A program made the translations under genes and the position numbers. Source: Candidatus Physcocola equi (GTDB lineage Bacteria; Bacteroidota; Bacteroidia; Bacteroidales; Paludibacteraceae). Taken from it: a DNA stretch of 43,277 nucleotides. Under the pieces are notes generated by a model, which searched no databases, was not told the origin of the DNA, and worked only from the letters and a program-made list of their open reading frames with translations. Location: contig JAGHUM010000044.1 of the NCBI GenBank assembly GCA_018064855.1, forward strand, positions 1 to 43,277. Reading direction: 5' to 3'. How positions within the stretch are numbered: position 1 is the first letter of the stretch; every line of letters begins with the position of its first letter. Below, piece after piece: positions 33,401 to 41,935 of this stretch.

Positions 33401-35929
33401 TTACCAACGTCCGCCACCGCCCATGCCTTGAGCGGATGCCGTAGTTGATGAAAGCGTAGTACCACCAGTCAAAAAGCCATCGTATCCATAAACCATCGTC
33501 GTATTATTCTTTCCTCTAAGAACCACTTCACTACCAGGTGTGTAGGTCCCGCCTTTTGCAAAAGCAGGAGAGGATCCACTGATGTAAATCAACTGAGTGG
33601 CACTCTGGGTAGTAGTAAACGTAGAAAGGACAGCATTGTTTTTCGATGCTGTGTAACGCGTATTAGCTGTAATGCCAGACACCGCCAAAGAAGTTGCACC
33701 GGAAGGCAGTTTTTCGGCACTCTTACAGAACAGCATAAGGGTTGCCTTCGCATTGAAGGCAGGGTTGGCATCGCAGTCTATCGACACGTTACCCGACTCC
33801 ACAATCACCACTCCACCTTGGAAGGACATAGAACCATTTGAGTCGATAGCATCCGTATCACCAGAACCAACGTTGAGGTAATGCACACCACCATTGACCG
33901 TCAGACTTGGAGTGCCAGTTCCGGATGTAGAATTGGAACAGTTCCAAGCGTCGTCTGCCGCATAAACCGAAGTGACACCCCCATTGAAAGTCATCGAAGT
34001 TCCCTCAAAGGCTTCAAATGATTCAGGCACAAAGATGTCTCCTCCATTGACCGTCAGCGTCTGGATTCCGTGCAGCGCCTGATCATAAGCCGCGGAAATG
34101 GTCAGAACGCCACCATTCACCGTCACATCCGCACCTTTTATGCCCGTATCAAATGTAGTGATATTTATATTACCACTATTAACATTTACTTTTTTATCAC
34201 ACAAGATTGCTTTTGGTCCACAATACCTTAAATTGTGCGTTTTTTCACTACTTGCATTATAATAAGGATCGGAACTGACGCCAGACACAATCGTCAACTG
34301 TAAATTATTATTATCCGCATTGAGAACACCAACCTCAATAAGTTCGTCACAAGTAACAGCCTTGCCGTGCAAACAAGATAGGTTCACCTTGCCGCCCAAG
34401 ATAGCCACCAACGACTCTCCACGAATTGCCTTAGGAGTTGTGGAGTTTACATTCGTGGTAGAACCGCCACCGAACCCGCCACCCCATCCGCCGGGTCTGT
34501 TATTATTGCCACTGGAACTGCTTGACGAAGTGGTGTACCAGTACCCTCCATTGTTTGTGACAGAGACCTGACCACCAGAGATATAGATTCTATCCGCTTT
34601 CAAGCCCTTGGCGATATTGGCGTTTTCCCCAATGGTGATATCCACCACGCCCCCATTAATATAGATTGCAGAATCCGCCTTAAATCCGAATACCGATGTA
34701 GTGTCTTTATTTACTGTTTCAATATTATAGGAGCCTGTAAGATCAGCAATAAAGGTGCCACCATTCATCATGAAATTTCCATCAGAGGAAACAGCCCTTG
34801 CCGCAATGCCATCACCAGAGACCTTAACAGACGCATTATCTGCGATTTCAACACCTCCGTTGGAAGTCAAAGCCGCATTATAAGTGATTTCGGTGGCATC
34901 AGCAGGATCAATATAAGCCTGTTTAGCCAACAATTCCACAGTCACAGATCCTCCAGAAACAAACGTTTTCACACCCGATTTAATGCCCTTAGAGCCAGCC
35001 CCAGTAACAGAAACCACAACATTGCCACCAGAAATTTCTACCAAACTATCACATTTTACACCCTTCACATCATCGGAACTGACTGCGACGTTCACCTCTC
35101 CGCCGGCGAACAGGACTTTCTCGCTACAATCCATGCCATCACCGCCCACATTAGCGACCAGCAAACTGCCGCCATACACTTCAACACCATCGGCGTTAAT
35201 ACCATCTGCCAAAGCGCCAACAATATCCAACTTGCCGCTATACAATTCCATGCGTTTTGAAGAATTGATGGCATGCTTCGTATTTCCTTTAACAGAGAGC
35301 GAAGAATTATTGTAAAGCGTATCATCGGCAATTTTCAATTTTGATTTGGTGTAGATAGCACCTTTATAAGGGCTGTTTGTCGCATCAGACAACGAAGAAG
35401 CACCACGCAAATGCACATTCGCCACATAGTTTTCCCCGTCTGCAGCCGCATTCAAAACCAAAGGAGCAGAAGATGAGCTTGCAAGTTGCAGATTATCAAA
35501 ACAGAGTGTATATCCACGATCAGGAGTCAGTGAAAAAGAACCATTGTCTGAAGTACCCGACAGACAATAGACAATCCCTTTTTTTTCAGCAGCAGATGTG
35601 ATGACTACATCTGAACCTGATGTGGCCACATTAATCGAAGGAAACGGATTCTTCACCACCACTTCTGAACCATTGTATTGGACAAAGACAGTATCTCCAC
35701 CATTTAGCAGACTTGCTTCAAACGTGACGCTATCCACGTCCGCCACATTGTAAACCTTATTACTCGTTCCTTCCACAGAAATCACGCCATCGTTGAAACG
35801 AATAGTATCCACATCTGTCACATTAAACGAATTAATAAAATCATTCCCAAGATGAAACGTCATTTTTGTTTGTGCGAAAATCAACGCACAAAACGAGCCA
35901 ACAGTCAAAATAGAAACATATTTTTTCAT
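33401..35929 (-). CDS. Secreted Cthe_2159-like (DUF4353) carbohydrate-binding beta-helix protein
   Basis: The 842-residue protein has a signal peptide (MKKYVSILTVGSFCALIFAQ). A short N-terminal module contains two similar motifs, VTDVDTIRFNDG and VADVDSVTFE. A long beta-helical array follows from about residue 85, with units such as GDGMDCSEKVLFAGGEVNVAV and DDVKGVKCDSLVEISGGNVVV split over many turns; this is the Cthe_2159/DUF4353 pattern linked to polygalacturonate or cellulose binding. A Ser/Asn/Gly-rich loop sits near residues 460-490. The last residues (GMGGGGRW) form no T9SS sorting domain. The gene overlaps the small T9SS-tailed protein gene by ATGA. Surface glycan binding is inferred from the family. 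Confidence 0.87.
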   Translation of the reverse strand: MKKYVSILTVGSFCALIFAQTKMTFHLGNDFINSFNVTDVDTIRFNDGVISVEGTSNKVYNVADVDSVTFEASLLNGGDTVFVQYNGSEVVVKNPFPSINVATSGSDVVITSAAEKKGIVYCLSGTSDNGSFSLTPDRGYTLCFDNLQLASSSSAPLVLNAAADGENYVANVHLRGASSLSDATNSPYKGAIYTKSKLKIADDTLYNNSSLSVKGNTKHAINSSKRMELYSGKLDIVGALADGINADGVEVYGGSLLVANVGGDGMDCSEKVLFAGGEVNVAVSSDDVKGVKCDSLVEISGGNVVVSVTGAGSKGIKSGVKTFVSGGSVTVELLAKQAYIDPADATEITYNAALTSNGGVEIADNASVKVSGDGIAARAVSSDGNFMMNGGTFIADLTGSYNIETVNKDTTSVFGFKADSAIYINGGVVDITIGENANIAKGLKADRIYISGGQVSVTNNGGYWYTTSSSSSSGNNNRPGGWGGGFGGGSTTNVNSTTPKAIRGESLVAILGGKVNLSCLHGKAVTCDELIEVGVLNADNNNLQLTIVSGVSSDPYYNASSEKTHNLRYCGPKAILCDKKVNVNSGNINITTFDTGIKGADVTVNGGVLTISAAYDQALHGIQTLTVNGGDIFVPESFEAFEGTSMTFNGGVTSVYAADDAWNCSNSTSGTGTPSLTVNGGVHYLNVGSGDTDAIDSNGSMSFQGGVVIVESGNVSIDCDANPAFNAKATLMLFCKSAEKLPSGATSLAVSGITANTRYTASKNNAVLSTFTTTQSATQLIYISGSSPAFAKGGTYTPGSEVVLRGKNNTTMVYGYDGFLTGGTTLSSTTASAQGMGGGGRW

Positions 35930-36417
35930 AGTTTGACGAATTTTAAGATTGAACCATTGATTTGCAAGAAATACACGCCTGCAGACAAATAGGCGACATT
36001 GACGGGCATAGACGAATACCCCTCGCCTTTAAGGACCGGATTGCCAGTTGCGGAATAGATGCAATAAACGAACTTGCCGCTCACCCCTTTTACAAAGAGA
36101 CTTTCCTCCACCTTTGCAGGATAAACCGACAAAGACTCAGCACTGGCAACAGCACTTTCAGTACTATCGTCCCGCTTTTCAAACGAAGAGAAAATCACCT
36201 TCTCGATTGAGGTCAATCTTATCGCGTCGGAAGGGCCATTACCAATAGTGTCAATAACCAGATTATTATCCGAAAAATACATTTTTCCCGTCTTGTACAT
36301 GGTGTAATCATGCTGTCCGTCAGCAGTGAAAACAGCGGCAGAAGTTAGTTTTTCAGCATGAGCATTAGCCAGATACAGAAGAAAACAAACGCTTAAAAAT
36401 TGTAGTTTAGTTACCAT
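35926..36417 (-). CDS. Small secreted protein with type A T9SS sorting domain
   Basis: The 163-residue protein has a signal peptide (MVTKLQFLSVCFLLYLANAH). A short module (MYKTGKMYFSDNN, RLTSIEKVIFSS) resembles the start of the carbohydrate-binding protein encoded next. A type A T9SS C-terminal domain makes up most of the rest (LSVYPAKVEESLFVKG, VYCIYSATGNPVLKGEG, LSAGVYFLQINGSILKFVKL). It is thus mostly export signal with little cargo. It overlaps the following gene by 4 nt. It could anchor or partner the larger protein at the surface; this is inference. The region 36418-36574 upstream holds no gene and only a weak promoter-like box. Confidence 0.83.
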   Translation of the reverse strand: MVTKLQFLSVCFLLYLANAHAEKLTSAAVFTADGQHDYTMYKTGKMYFSDNNLVIDTIGNGPSDAIRLTSIEKVIFSSFEKRDDSTESAVASAESLSVYPAKVEESLFVKGVSGKFVYCIYSATGNPVLKGEGYSSMPVNVAYLSAGVYFLQINGSILKFVKL

Positions 36418-36574
36418 GCTATCACTTTTTTACCATAAAAAACTCTGCTAATTTATATAATTATGGCATAAATAGTTAGCACATTTTATTCACATCCTTT
36501 TCATATTAGACAGAACAGCCAATTGTCCCCACAAAAAAGCATAATTTATCGACAGAATCCATTTGCAGAAGCAA

Positions 36575-37306
36575 CTATTTTTCCATTCTATACCCTACAA
36601 TGGAATGATTTTCAAGAAAATCAAAAAAAGAATCCTTATAAGAATCAGAGATAGGGATATATTGTTTACCAAATACAATTCTGTTTTTATCTATCACCTT
36701 GACTTTCGCAGGTTGAACGATGAAAGAACGATGAACGCGAACGAACATAGCAGAAGGCAGATCCTCTTCAAGACTTTTCATGCTCATTAAAGTCAACACC
36801 GATTTAGGCTCATCTTCCAACACGATTTTCACATAGTCTTTCACTCCTTCAATATAAAGGATTTTGTCAAAATCAATCTGAATCAATTTGTAGTCCGACT
36901 TCACCAAGATGCTCTTCTTCGCCACATTGGTCACCGACTTGTTTTTCAAATCAAACCATTCAAGCGCCTTGTTGGCAGCCTCCAAAAAATCGGTGTAAGC
37001 AATGGGTTTAAGAAGATAATCGAGTGCATTCACCTTATAACTTTCAAGCGCATAACAATCAAAAGCAGTTGTGAAAATGATGCGGCACTTATCACCTACG
37101 ATTCTCGACAATTCCAACCCATTCAGATCAGGCATCTGAATATCAAGAAAAATCAAGTCAGGCATAACGTTGGCAAAAGTTGCCAAAGCAGAGACCGCAC
37201 TATTGTGCGCCCCCACCAAATTGAGGAACGGTGTTTTATTGGCATAAGAAGTCAAAAGCTCAACCGCTAATGGTTCATCATCAATAATGGCACAAGTTAA
37301 AATCAT
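36575..37306 (-). CDS. LytTR-family response regulator
   Basis: The 243-residue protein has an N-terminal receiver domain with the acidic pair in CAIIDDEPLAVEL, phospho-acceptor Asp55 in LIFLDIQMPDLNGLEL, and the conserved Lys in ALDYLLKPI. A C-terminal LytTR DNA-binding domain follows (about 140-243; ILYIEGVKDYVKIVL, FVRVHRSFIVQPAKVKVI). Its start overlaps the stop of the kinase gene by ATGA. It is likely the partner of that kinase and may control the two secreted-protein genes downstream on the same strand. Confidence 0.93.
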   Translation of the reverse strand: MILTCAIIDDEPLAVELLTSYANKTPFLNLVGAHNSAVSALATFANVMPDLIFLDIQMPDLNGLELSRIVGDKCRIIFTTAFDCYALESYKVNALDYLLKPIAYTDFLEAANKALEWFDLKNKSVTNVAKKSILVKSDYKLIQIDFDKILYIEGVKDYVKIVLEDEPKSVLTLMSMKSLEEDLPSAMFVRVHRSFIVQPAKVKVIDKNRIVFGKQYIPISDSYKDSFFDFLENHSIVGYRMEK

Positions 37307-38481
37307 AAGCAGTCGTTTAATTGAATTTGCAAAATAGCTTTATAAACCAAATCGTTTGCTGTCACATTATATGAAAACCGACCAGGATAGAGTAATTGAA
37401 GACGTCGTTTCAAGTTTTCGATACCCACCCCAGATCCACTTTTGTCTTGGTCATCCTTTGGGAAAAAACTGTTTTCAATGGAAAACGAGACCACCTTATC
37501 ATCATTCACACTAAGGTTCATATCGATAAAAGAAGGCTTGGACAGGCAGACGCCGTGTTTGAAAGCATTCTCAACCAAAGAAATAAACAACATCTGGGCG
37601 ACAGGCAAGTTACCAAAAGGCACAACGCTCAATCTATATGTCACCTTAACCGAGTCGGGCAACCGCAATTTCATCAATTTGATGTAATTTTCGATGAAAT
37701 CAGCCTCATTCTGCAACGTAACAAAACTCTTCTCCCCTTCATAAAGCGCATATCTGAGCAGTTTGCTAAGGTCTAATACAGCCTGTTGGGCTCTGTCTTG
37801 CTGAATGCCTATGAGTGCATAAATATTATTAAGTGTATTGAAAAGGAAATGAGGGTTGAGTTGATTCTTCAAGTTCAGCAATTCCACCTCCACCTTTTCC
37901 TTTTCCAAATCCTTCATTTCAGAATAAGAAGAAAACCAACGTTTTGTATATCTCAGCAATACAGAGACAAGACAAACAAAAAGCAAGACGAGAATATCGT
38001 TTAAAATACGAATATTCTCCTTGGGCTTCATCGGAGGACGTCCGACATGATGCTGCTTTGATTTTGGGAAAGTGCGTTCAGGTTGTTCGTGTGGAGGGAA
38101 ATTCTCATCAAATGGAAGAGGTGGTCTGTCATCCGCATTGCCTCTGTGTGGCTGCGTCATTTCATGACTGGGTTTGAAAGACGGATCCGTAACAGAATGG
38201 ACATAGAAAAGAGAAAAAGCCAGACCTGCGACCAAAAAAGCATTACAAACAAGGAACCAACAGTACCTTGATTTGAACAACAAATTGGGAATGAGGGAAA
38301 AATAGTTCGCATAAAACATCAGCATTAGCGCCAATGGGAATATGAAAACGAAAAAACAATTCATCACAATCCCATCGTTCTGCATTTCCCTCATTAGCAG
38401 AAAAGGAGAAACAAATATCAGCATCCAGGCAGCCAGATGCAAAAAAAATTCAACTATGCCAATTTTTACAGACTGTTTCAC
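37303..38481 (-). CDS. LytS/YehU-type sensor histidine kinase
   Basis: The 392-residue kinase has four predicted membrane helices (about 11-30, 40-60, 73-94 and 160-177). A 60-residue extracytoplasmic loop between helices 3 and 4 (about 98-155) is rich in Pro, His and charged residues. The cytoplasmic part has a short coiled coil and a His_kinase domain (PF06580 type) with His211 in NLKNQLNPHFLFNTLNNIYA, then the ATP-binding elements FISLVENAFKHGV and GSGVGIENLKRRL. It pairs with the LytTR regulator encoded next. The signal is unknown; the His-rich loop might bind metal. Confidence 0.92.
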   Translation of the reverse strand: MKQSVKIGIVEFFLHLAAWMLIFVSPFLLMREMQNDGIVMNCFFVFIFPLALMLMFYANYFSLIPNLLFKSRYCWFLVCNAFLVAGLAFSLFYVHSVTDPSFKPSHEMTQPHRGNADDRPPLPFDENFPPHEQPERTFPKSKQHHVGRPPMKPKENIRILNDILVLLFVCLVSVLLRYTKRWFSSYSEMKDLEKEKVEVELLNLKNQLNPHFLFNTLNNIYALIGIQQDRAQQAVLDLSKLLRYALYEGEKSFVTLQNEADFIENYIKLMKLRLPDSVKVTYRLSVVPFGNLPVAQMLFISLVENAFKHGVCLSKPSFIDMNLSVNDDKVVSFSIENSFFPKDDQDKSGSGVGIENLKRRLQLLYPGRFSYNVTANDLVYKAILQIQLNDCL

Positions 38482-38602
38482 TTACGGAAAAAGAATGGTT
38501 TCCCAAAATTAACAACATTTTGAGGAAACATGTTTTTGGAGAAGTCAAAAAAAATAAAACAACTTCGCGAAGAAAACGAGAAAGGAATATTGCCAAAAGC
38601 CT

Positions 38603-38610
38603 TATCTTTG
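38603..38610 (+). promoter_or_regulatory. Bacteroidetes -7 box for the DUF4491 gene
   Basis: TATCTTTG lies 16 bp before the ATG at 38627. The transcript would therefore have a very short leader. The region 38482-38602 between the kinase gene and this box shows nothing else. Confidence 0.6.
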
Positions 38611-38626
38611 CAAAAAAAGTAAAAAA

Positions 38627-38965
38627 ATGAATATACTTGGCATCGTCATAGCGGTCATCACCTTTTGGGTAATAGGATTATTTCACCCTATCGTAATCAA
38701 AGCAGAATATTATTTCGGTGTTAAGTGCTGGTGGGTGTTTGCCCTGGCCGGCGCTCTATTCCTCACTTTGTCCGTTTTCGTTGAGGACATCATAGTCTCA
38801 TCGGCACTGGGCGTAATCGGGTGCAGTTCATTTTGGAGCATCTTAGAGATATTTGAGCAACGCAAACGCGTTGAGAAAGGATGGTTTCCAAAGAATCCGA
38901 ACAGAAACGACTACAAGAATTTAGAAGATACTTCCTTAGAAAAAAACGATAAGCGAAAAAAATAA
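38627..38965 (+). CDS. DUF4491 family small membrane protein
   Basis: The 112-residue protein has three membrane helices: one at about residues 3-22 (LGIVIAVITFWVIGLFHPIV), a second at about 34-52 and a third at about 56-75. A basic cytoplasmic tail follows (EIFEQRKRVEKGWFPKNPNR). The pattern GLFHPIVIKAEYYFG and the EIFEQRKRVEKGWFPKNP tail are those of DUF4491, a family found in Bacteroidetes and other gut bacteria with no known role. A tRNA gene follows after about 50 bp with its own promoter. Confidence 0.85.
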   Translation: MNILGIVIAVITFWVIGLFHPIVIKAEYYFGVKCWWVFALAGALFLTLSVFVEDIIVSSALGVIGCSSFWSILEIFEQRKRVEKGWFPKNPNRNDYKNLEDTSLEKNDKRKK

Positions 38966-38997
38966 TTTTGTTTTTAGCAAAAAATCATTTACTTTTG
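38966..38997 (+). promoter_or_regulatory. Promoter of tRNA-Leu, with both -33 and -7 elements
   Basis: TTTTG at 38966-38970 and TACTTTTG at 38990-38997 are separated by 19 bp, the expected spacing for the Bacteroidetes primary sigma factor. The tRNA begins 21 bp after the -7 box. It is the best complete promoter in the window. Confidence 0.75.
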
Positions 38998-39017
38998 CAA
39001 CACAATTTCGAAAAGCT

Positions 39018-39101
39018 GCGGATGTGGCGAAATTGGTAGACGCGCCAGACTTAGGATCTGGTGTCTTAGACTTATGGGTTCGAGTCCCTTCATCCGCACC
39101 A
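39018..39101 (+). tRNA. tRNA-Leu (anticodon UAG)
   Basis: The 84-nt sequence folds as a class II tRNA. The acceptor arms are GCGGATG (39018-39024) and CATCCGC (39091-39097). The anticodon stem is CCAGA/TCTGG with loop CTTAGGA, giving anticodon TAG (39052-39054). It has a D-loop GGTAGAC, a long variable arm and the T-loop GGTTCGAGTCCC. The discriminator A and an encoded CCA end follow (39098-39101). Confidence 0.97.
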
Positions 39102-39104
39102 AGA

Positions 39105-39137
39105 AACGCCGTTGATTCATCATCGGCGTTTTTTTAT
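39105..39137 (+). terminator. Intrinsic terminator after tRNA-Leu
   Basis: AACGCCG (39105-39111) and CGGCGTT (39124-39130) form a 7-bp stem with a 12-nt loop, followed by a run of T. It ends the tRNA transcript 30 bp before menE. Confidence 0.85.
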
Positions 39138-39166
39138 TAAACAAAACACAATAAAGAACAAACCAA

Positions 39167-40237
39167 ATGGGCACATTTGACGAAAACTGCCGACAAACAT
39201 TTTTCAGATACCACAACAAAGAAGGCGTATTGGAAAACGAAAGCGACACGGTGGGCACACCGCTCCACGCCTTCATGCAAGAATGGAAGAACGACGAAGA
39301 CTATATGATGGGGAACACATCGGGCTCAACAGGCACTCCTAAGCCAATTCGTCTCAGCAAAAAAGCCATGATTGCCTCAGCAAAGCTCACCAACCAATAT
39401 TTCCATTTACAACCAGGCAACACCATTCTCCTATGTCTTTCCACAGACTACATTGCCGGGAAAATGGTTGTTGTCCGCGCCATGGTGGGAGGTCTTCGCC
39501 TCGTGGTTTGCGACGTCAGCCGCAGTCCCGAATGGGAAGGAGTAATCGACTTCGCCGCCATGGTGCCCATGCAAGTTGAGAACGTGCTGAAAAATTGCGA
39601 AGAGCACAATTCGCATATATCATCTATCCATTCGCTCATCATAGGGGGCAGTCCGTTAAGCGAAACTCTATACAACAAATTAGCAGATATAGAGAAAGTT
39701 AGGAGTTATATCACCTATGGAATGACCGAAACGCTTTCGCACGTGGCAGTAGCACCCATCAAAAAAGGCGAAAATACGCCAAAATACGAAGCCTTGCCCG
39801 GCATAAAGTTCAGCAAAGACGACCGCGAATGTCTAATCATCACAGCGCCGCACCTGCTTGAAAAACCACTCGCGACAAACGACGTTGTGGAACTCGAAGA
39901 CAGCACCCATTTCATTTGGAAAGGTAGATGGGACAACGTGGTCAATTCGGGAGGAGTGAAACTTCACCCCGAACAGATAGAGAAAAAACTGGCGCCACAC
40001 ATCAGCCATCGGTTTTACCTCATAGGAGAACCAGACGATACACTTGGCAGCAAACTCGTGCTATACATAGAAAGTGAAGATGACGAAAAACAAGAACTTG
40101 AACGGCTGAAAAAAGCGACAGAGGGGAAATTGGGCAAATATGAATTTCCCAAAGAAATAATAATGGTGAAAAAATTTCAAGAAACAGACTCCGGGAAAAT
40201 CAAACGAATACACTTGAACGACCCGGAACAAACATAA
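39167..40237 (+). CDS. menE: O-succinylbenzoate-CoA ligase-like adenylate-forming enzyme
   Basis: The 356-residue protein is an ANL-superfamily acyl-CoA synthetase in the short form typical of Bacteroidetes MenE. The ATP-binding loop is at residues 50-60 (NTSGSTGTPKP). The A5 motif is ITYGMTETLSH, and the hinge/C-terminal region contains FIWKGRWDNVVNSGGVKLHP and ending lysine motif TDSGKIKRIHL. MenE activates o-succinylbenzoate with CoA in menaquinone synthesis. No other men genes are in the window, so the assignment rests on the enzyme's length and motifs. The upstream tRNA terminator implies a separate promoter, which I did not find. Confidence 0.85.
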   Translation: MGTFDENCRQTFFRYHNKEGVLENESDTVGTPLHAFMQEWKNDEDYMMGNTSGSTGTPKPIRLSKKAMIASAKLTNQYFHLQPGNTILLCLSTDYIAGKMVVVRAMVGGLRLVVCDVSRSPEWEGVIDFAAMVPMQVENVLKNCEEHNSHISSIHSLIIGGSPLSETLYNKLADIEKVRSYITYGMTETLSHVAVAPIKKGENTPKYEALPGIKFSKDDRECLIITAPHLLEKPLATNDVVELEDSTHFIWKGRWDNVVNSGGVKLHPEQIEKKLAPHISHRFYLIGEPDDTLGSKLVLYIESEDDEKQELERLKKATEGKLGKYEFPKEIIMVKKFQETDSGKIKRIHLNDPEQT

Positions 40238-40553
40238 GCAGGTATTAGTTTTTTTATAAATTGTTTCCACAAATCAAAAAAAAATATTTATTTTGCAAAT
40301 TCAAAAAGTAGTAAATTTCACTCGAAAGACTACAAAAAGCGAATCTGAGGTCTGACAAAGAATTAGTTTTGCTTGAGAATTAAAAGGACAGAACGCTTAA
40401 TTAAAGGCCAACAAGGCCACACGTTTTAGCCTGAGAACCAAACAGTAAGGCAACTGCATCAAACAACGTCGAACATTAGAGTTGCGTTTAGGAGAAGCGG
40501 CGACTTGCACATAAAAAAGGAAATTAAAAAGAACTGTTAAACATAAGATTGTT
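40238..40553 (+). promoter_or_regulatory. Long leader upstream of the OmpA/PorP genes
   Basis: This 316-bp gap has no convincing gene. A near-consensus -7 box, TTATTTTG, lies around 40288-40295 (one mismatch to TAnnTTTG), which would give a leader of about 250 nt. The leader can form small hairpins, for example GGCC/GGCC around ggccaacaaggcc and GCAACT (40450-40455) with AGTTGC (40480-40485). An A-rich stretch precedes the ATG at 40554. A structured 5' leader on a highly expressed outer-membrane operon is plausible. Confidence 0.4.
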
Positions 40554-41921
40554 ATGAACAACACGAAAAGAATTGCTTGGACACTGGGTATGTTAGCCGT
40601 GTTTGCCAGCGCGTCTGCAATTCATGAAGAGTTTATGGAAGGTTACGAGTTCACACCTTCAAAAGTAAACACACCATCTAAGGAGATGCCGATGTCAATG
40701 TACAAAGACGGCCAGGTGGTATTCTTCAGAAACGACACAGCCTACGTCGCTAAAATTGGCGACTCATTTGACCTAGAAGACCCTAAAGTATGTGAAGAAC
40801 TCTGCAACAAAGGAATTGAAGGCACATTTGCATTCAATCAAAGAAGAAACAGCGTCATTTTCGCCCACACCGACGAAATCGGCAACTCCGACCTTTACGA
40901 AATGAAGTCGGAAGGAAAAGGATATGGCTTTCCAAAGAAACTTGAGATACAGGGTTTGAACAAGATCCGTAAACCATTCAAGGGTTCTACGACCAAGATG
41001 GCAGGTTGGACATTCCGTTACAACACCATTTCAGGATTCTTCAACCCAACCATCGCAAAAGGCGGCAGACGTATCTATTTCTCTGCCGACTTCCCTAAAT
41101 TCACTCAAGGCGGCCGCGACATTTGGTACATCGACCGTGCGGGCAACGACCTTGGTTTTGACTGGAAGATGCCAGAAAACGCGAGTGACACAGTCATCAA
41201 GATGAACAGTTCATCACGAGAAGACTTTGCATGGTGCTCGGGAGACACCGTATTGTATTTTGCATCCAACCGTCCAGGCGGTCTTGGCGGTCTCGACATC
41301 TATTTCTCAAAAATCACCACCAGAATGGTGACAGAAGTAGATACCGTAAAGCGCACCTCGAAAGAAGTGGAGAAAGAAATCTGGGGCGAGCCAGAGCACT
41401 TGAGCCAGGTATTCAACAGCAACGCAAACGACTACAACTTCATCGGTTCAGACAAGATTGCGTTGTTGATGTCAAACCGTTCAGGCGGCGTAGGTAGCGA
41501 CGACATTTACCGTCCTGCTCCATTCACTGCAACACCAGAAGAAGAACTCAAGCCAGATGTAACACTGGAAGAGCCTAAGGGCTTCCTTTGGGTGCTTTTC
41601 GTGTTCGACTTCAACGCCAACGGATCTAAGCCAGAATATGAAGTCCAGCTCGACGAGTTGGTAGCAGCCATGAAGGAATTCCCAGGCGCCAAATTTGAAG
41701 TCAGTGGTCACACCGACGCGCGTGGTAGCGACTCCTACAACATGAAGTTGTCTCAGAAACGTGCAGACTTTATCCGTGAAATGCTTATCCGTCGCGGTAT
41801 GCCAGCCAGCCAGTTGACATCAGTCGGTAGAGGTTTCCACGACTTAGTAATCAAAGATGCACAAGACGAATCAGAACACGAGCAGAACCGTCGTGCAGAA
41901 ATCAAAATCATCAACGAGTAA
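40554..41921 (+). CDS. OmpA-family outer-membrane protein with PD40-like repeats
   Basis: The 455-residue protein has a signal peptide (MNNTKRIAWTLGMLAVFASA). A middle region has PD40/WD40-like propeller strands (GGRRIYFSADFPKFTQGGRD, DTVLYFASNRPGGLGGLDIY, KIALLMSNRSGGVGSDDIY). The C-terminal OmpA peptidoglycan-binding domain (about 340-455) has FEVSGHTDARGSDSYNMKLS and LTSVGRGFHD. Such proteins (PorE-like) work with PorP/SprF proteins in T9SS or gliding-type surface systems. Two PorP/SprF genes follow. The arginine codons are mostly CGT, unlike the neighbouring genes, which suggests high expression. Confidence 0.9.
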   Translation: MNNTKRIAWTLGMLAVFASASAIHEEFMEGYEFTPSKVNTPSKEMPMSMYKDGQVVFFRNDTAYVAKIGDSFDLEDPKVCEELCNKGIEGTFAFNQRRNSVIFAHTDEIGNSDLYEMKSEGKGYGFPKKLEIQGLNKIRKPFKGSTTKMAGWTFRYNTISGFFNPTIAKGGRRIYFSADFPKFTQGGRDIWYIDRAGNDLGFDWKMPENASDTVIKMNSSSREDFAWCSGDTVLYFASNRPGGLGGLDIYFSKITTRMVTEVDTVKRTSKEVEKEIWGEPEHLSQVFNSNANDYNFIGSDKIALLMSNRSGGVGSDDIYRPAPFTATPEEELKPDVTLEEPKGFLWVLFVFDFNANGSKPEYEVQLDELVAAMKEFPGAKFEVSGHTDARGSDSYNMKLSQKRADFIREMLIRRGMPASQLTSVGRGFHDLVIKDAQDESEHEQNRRAEIKIINE

Positions 41922-41935
41922 ACTTGTAACATTAT

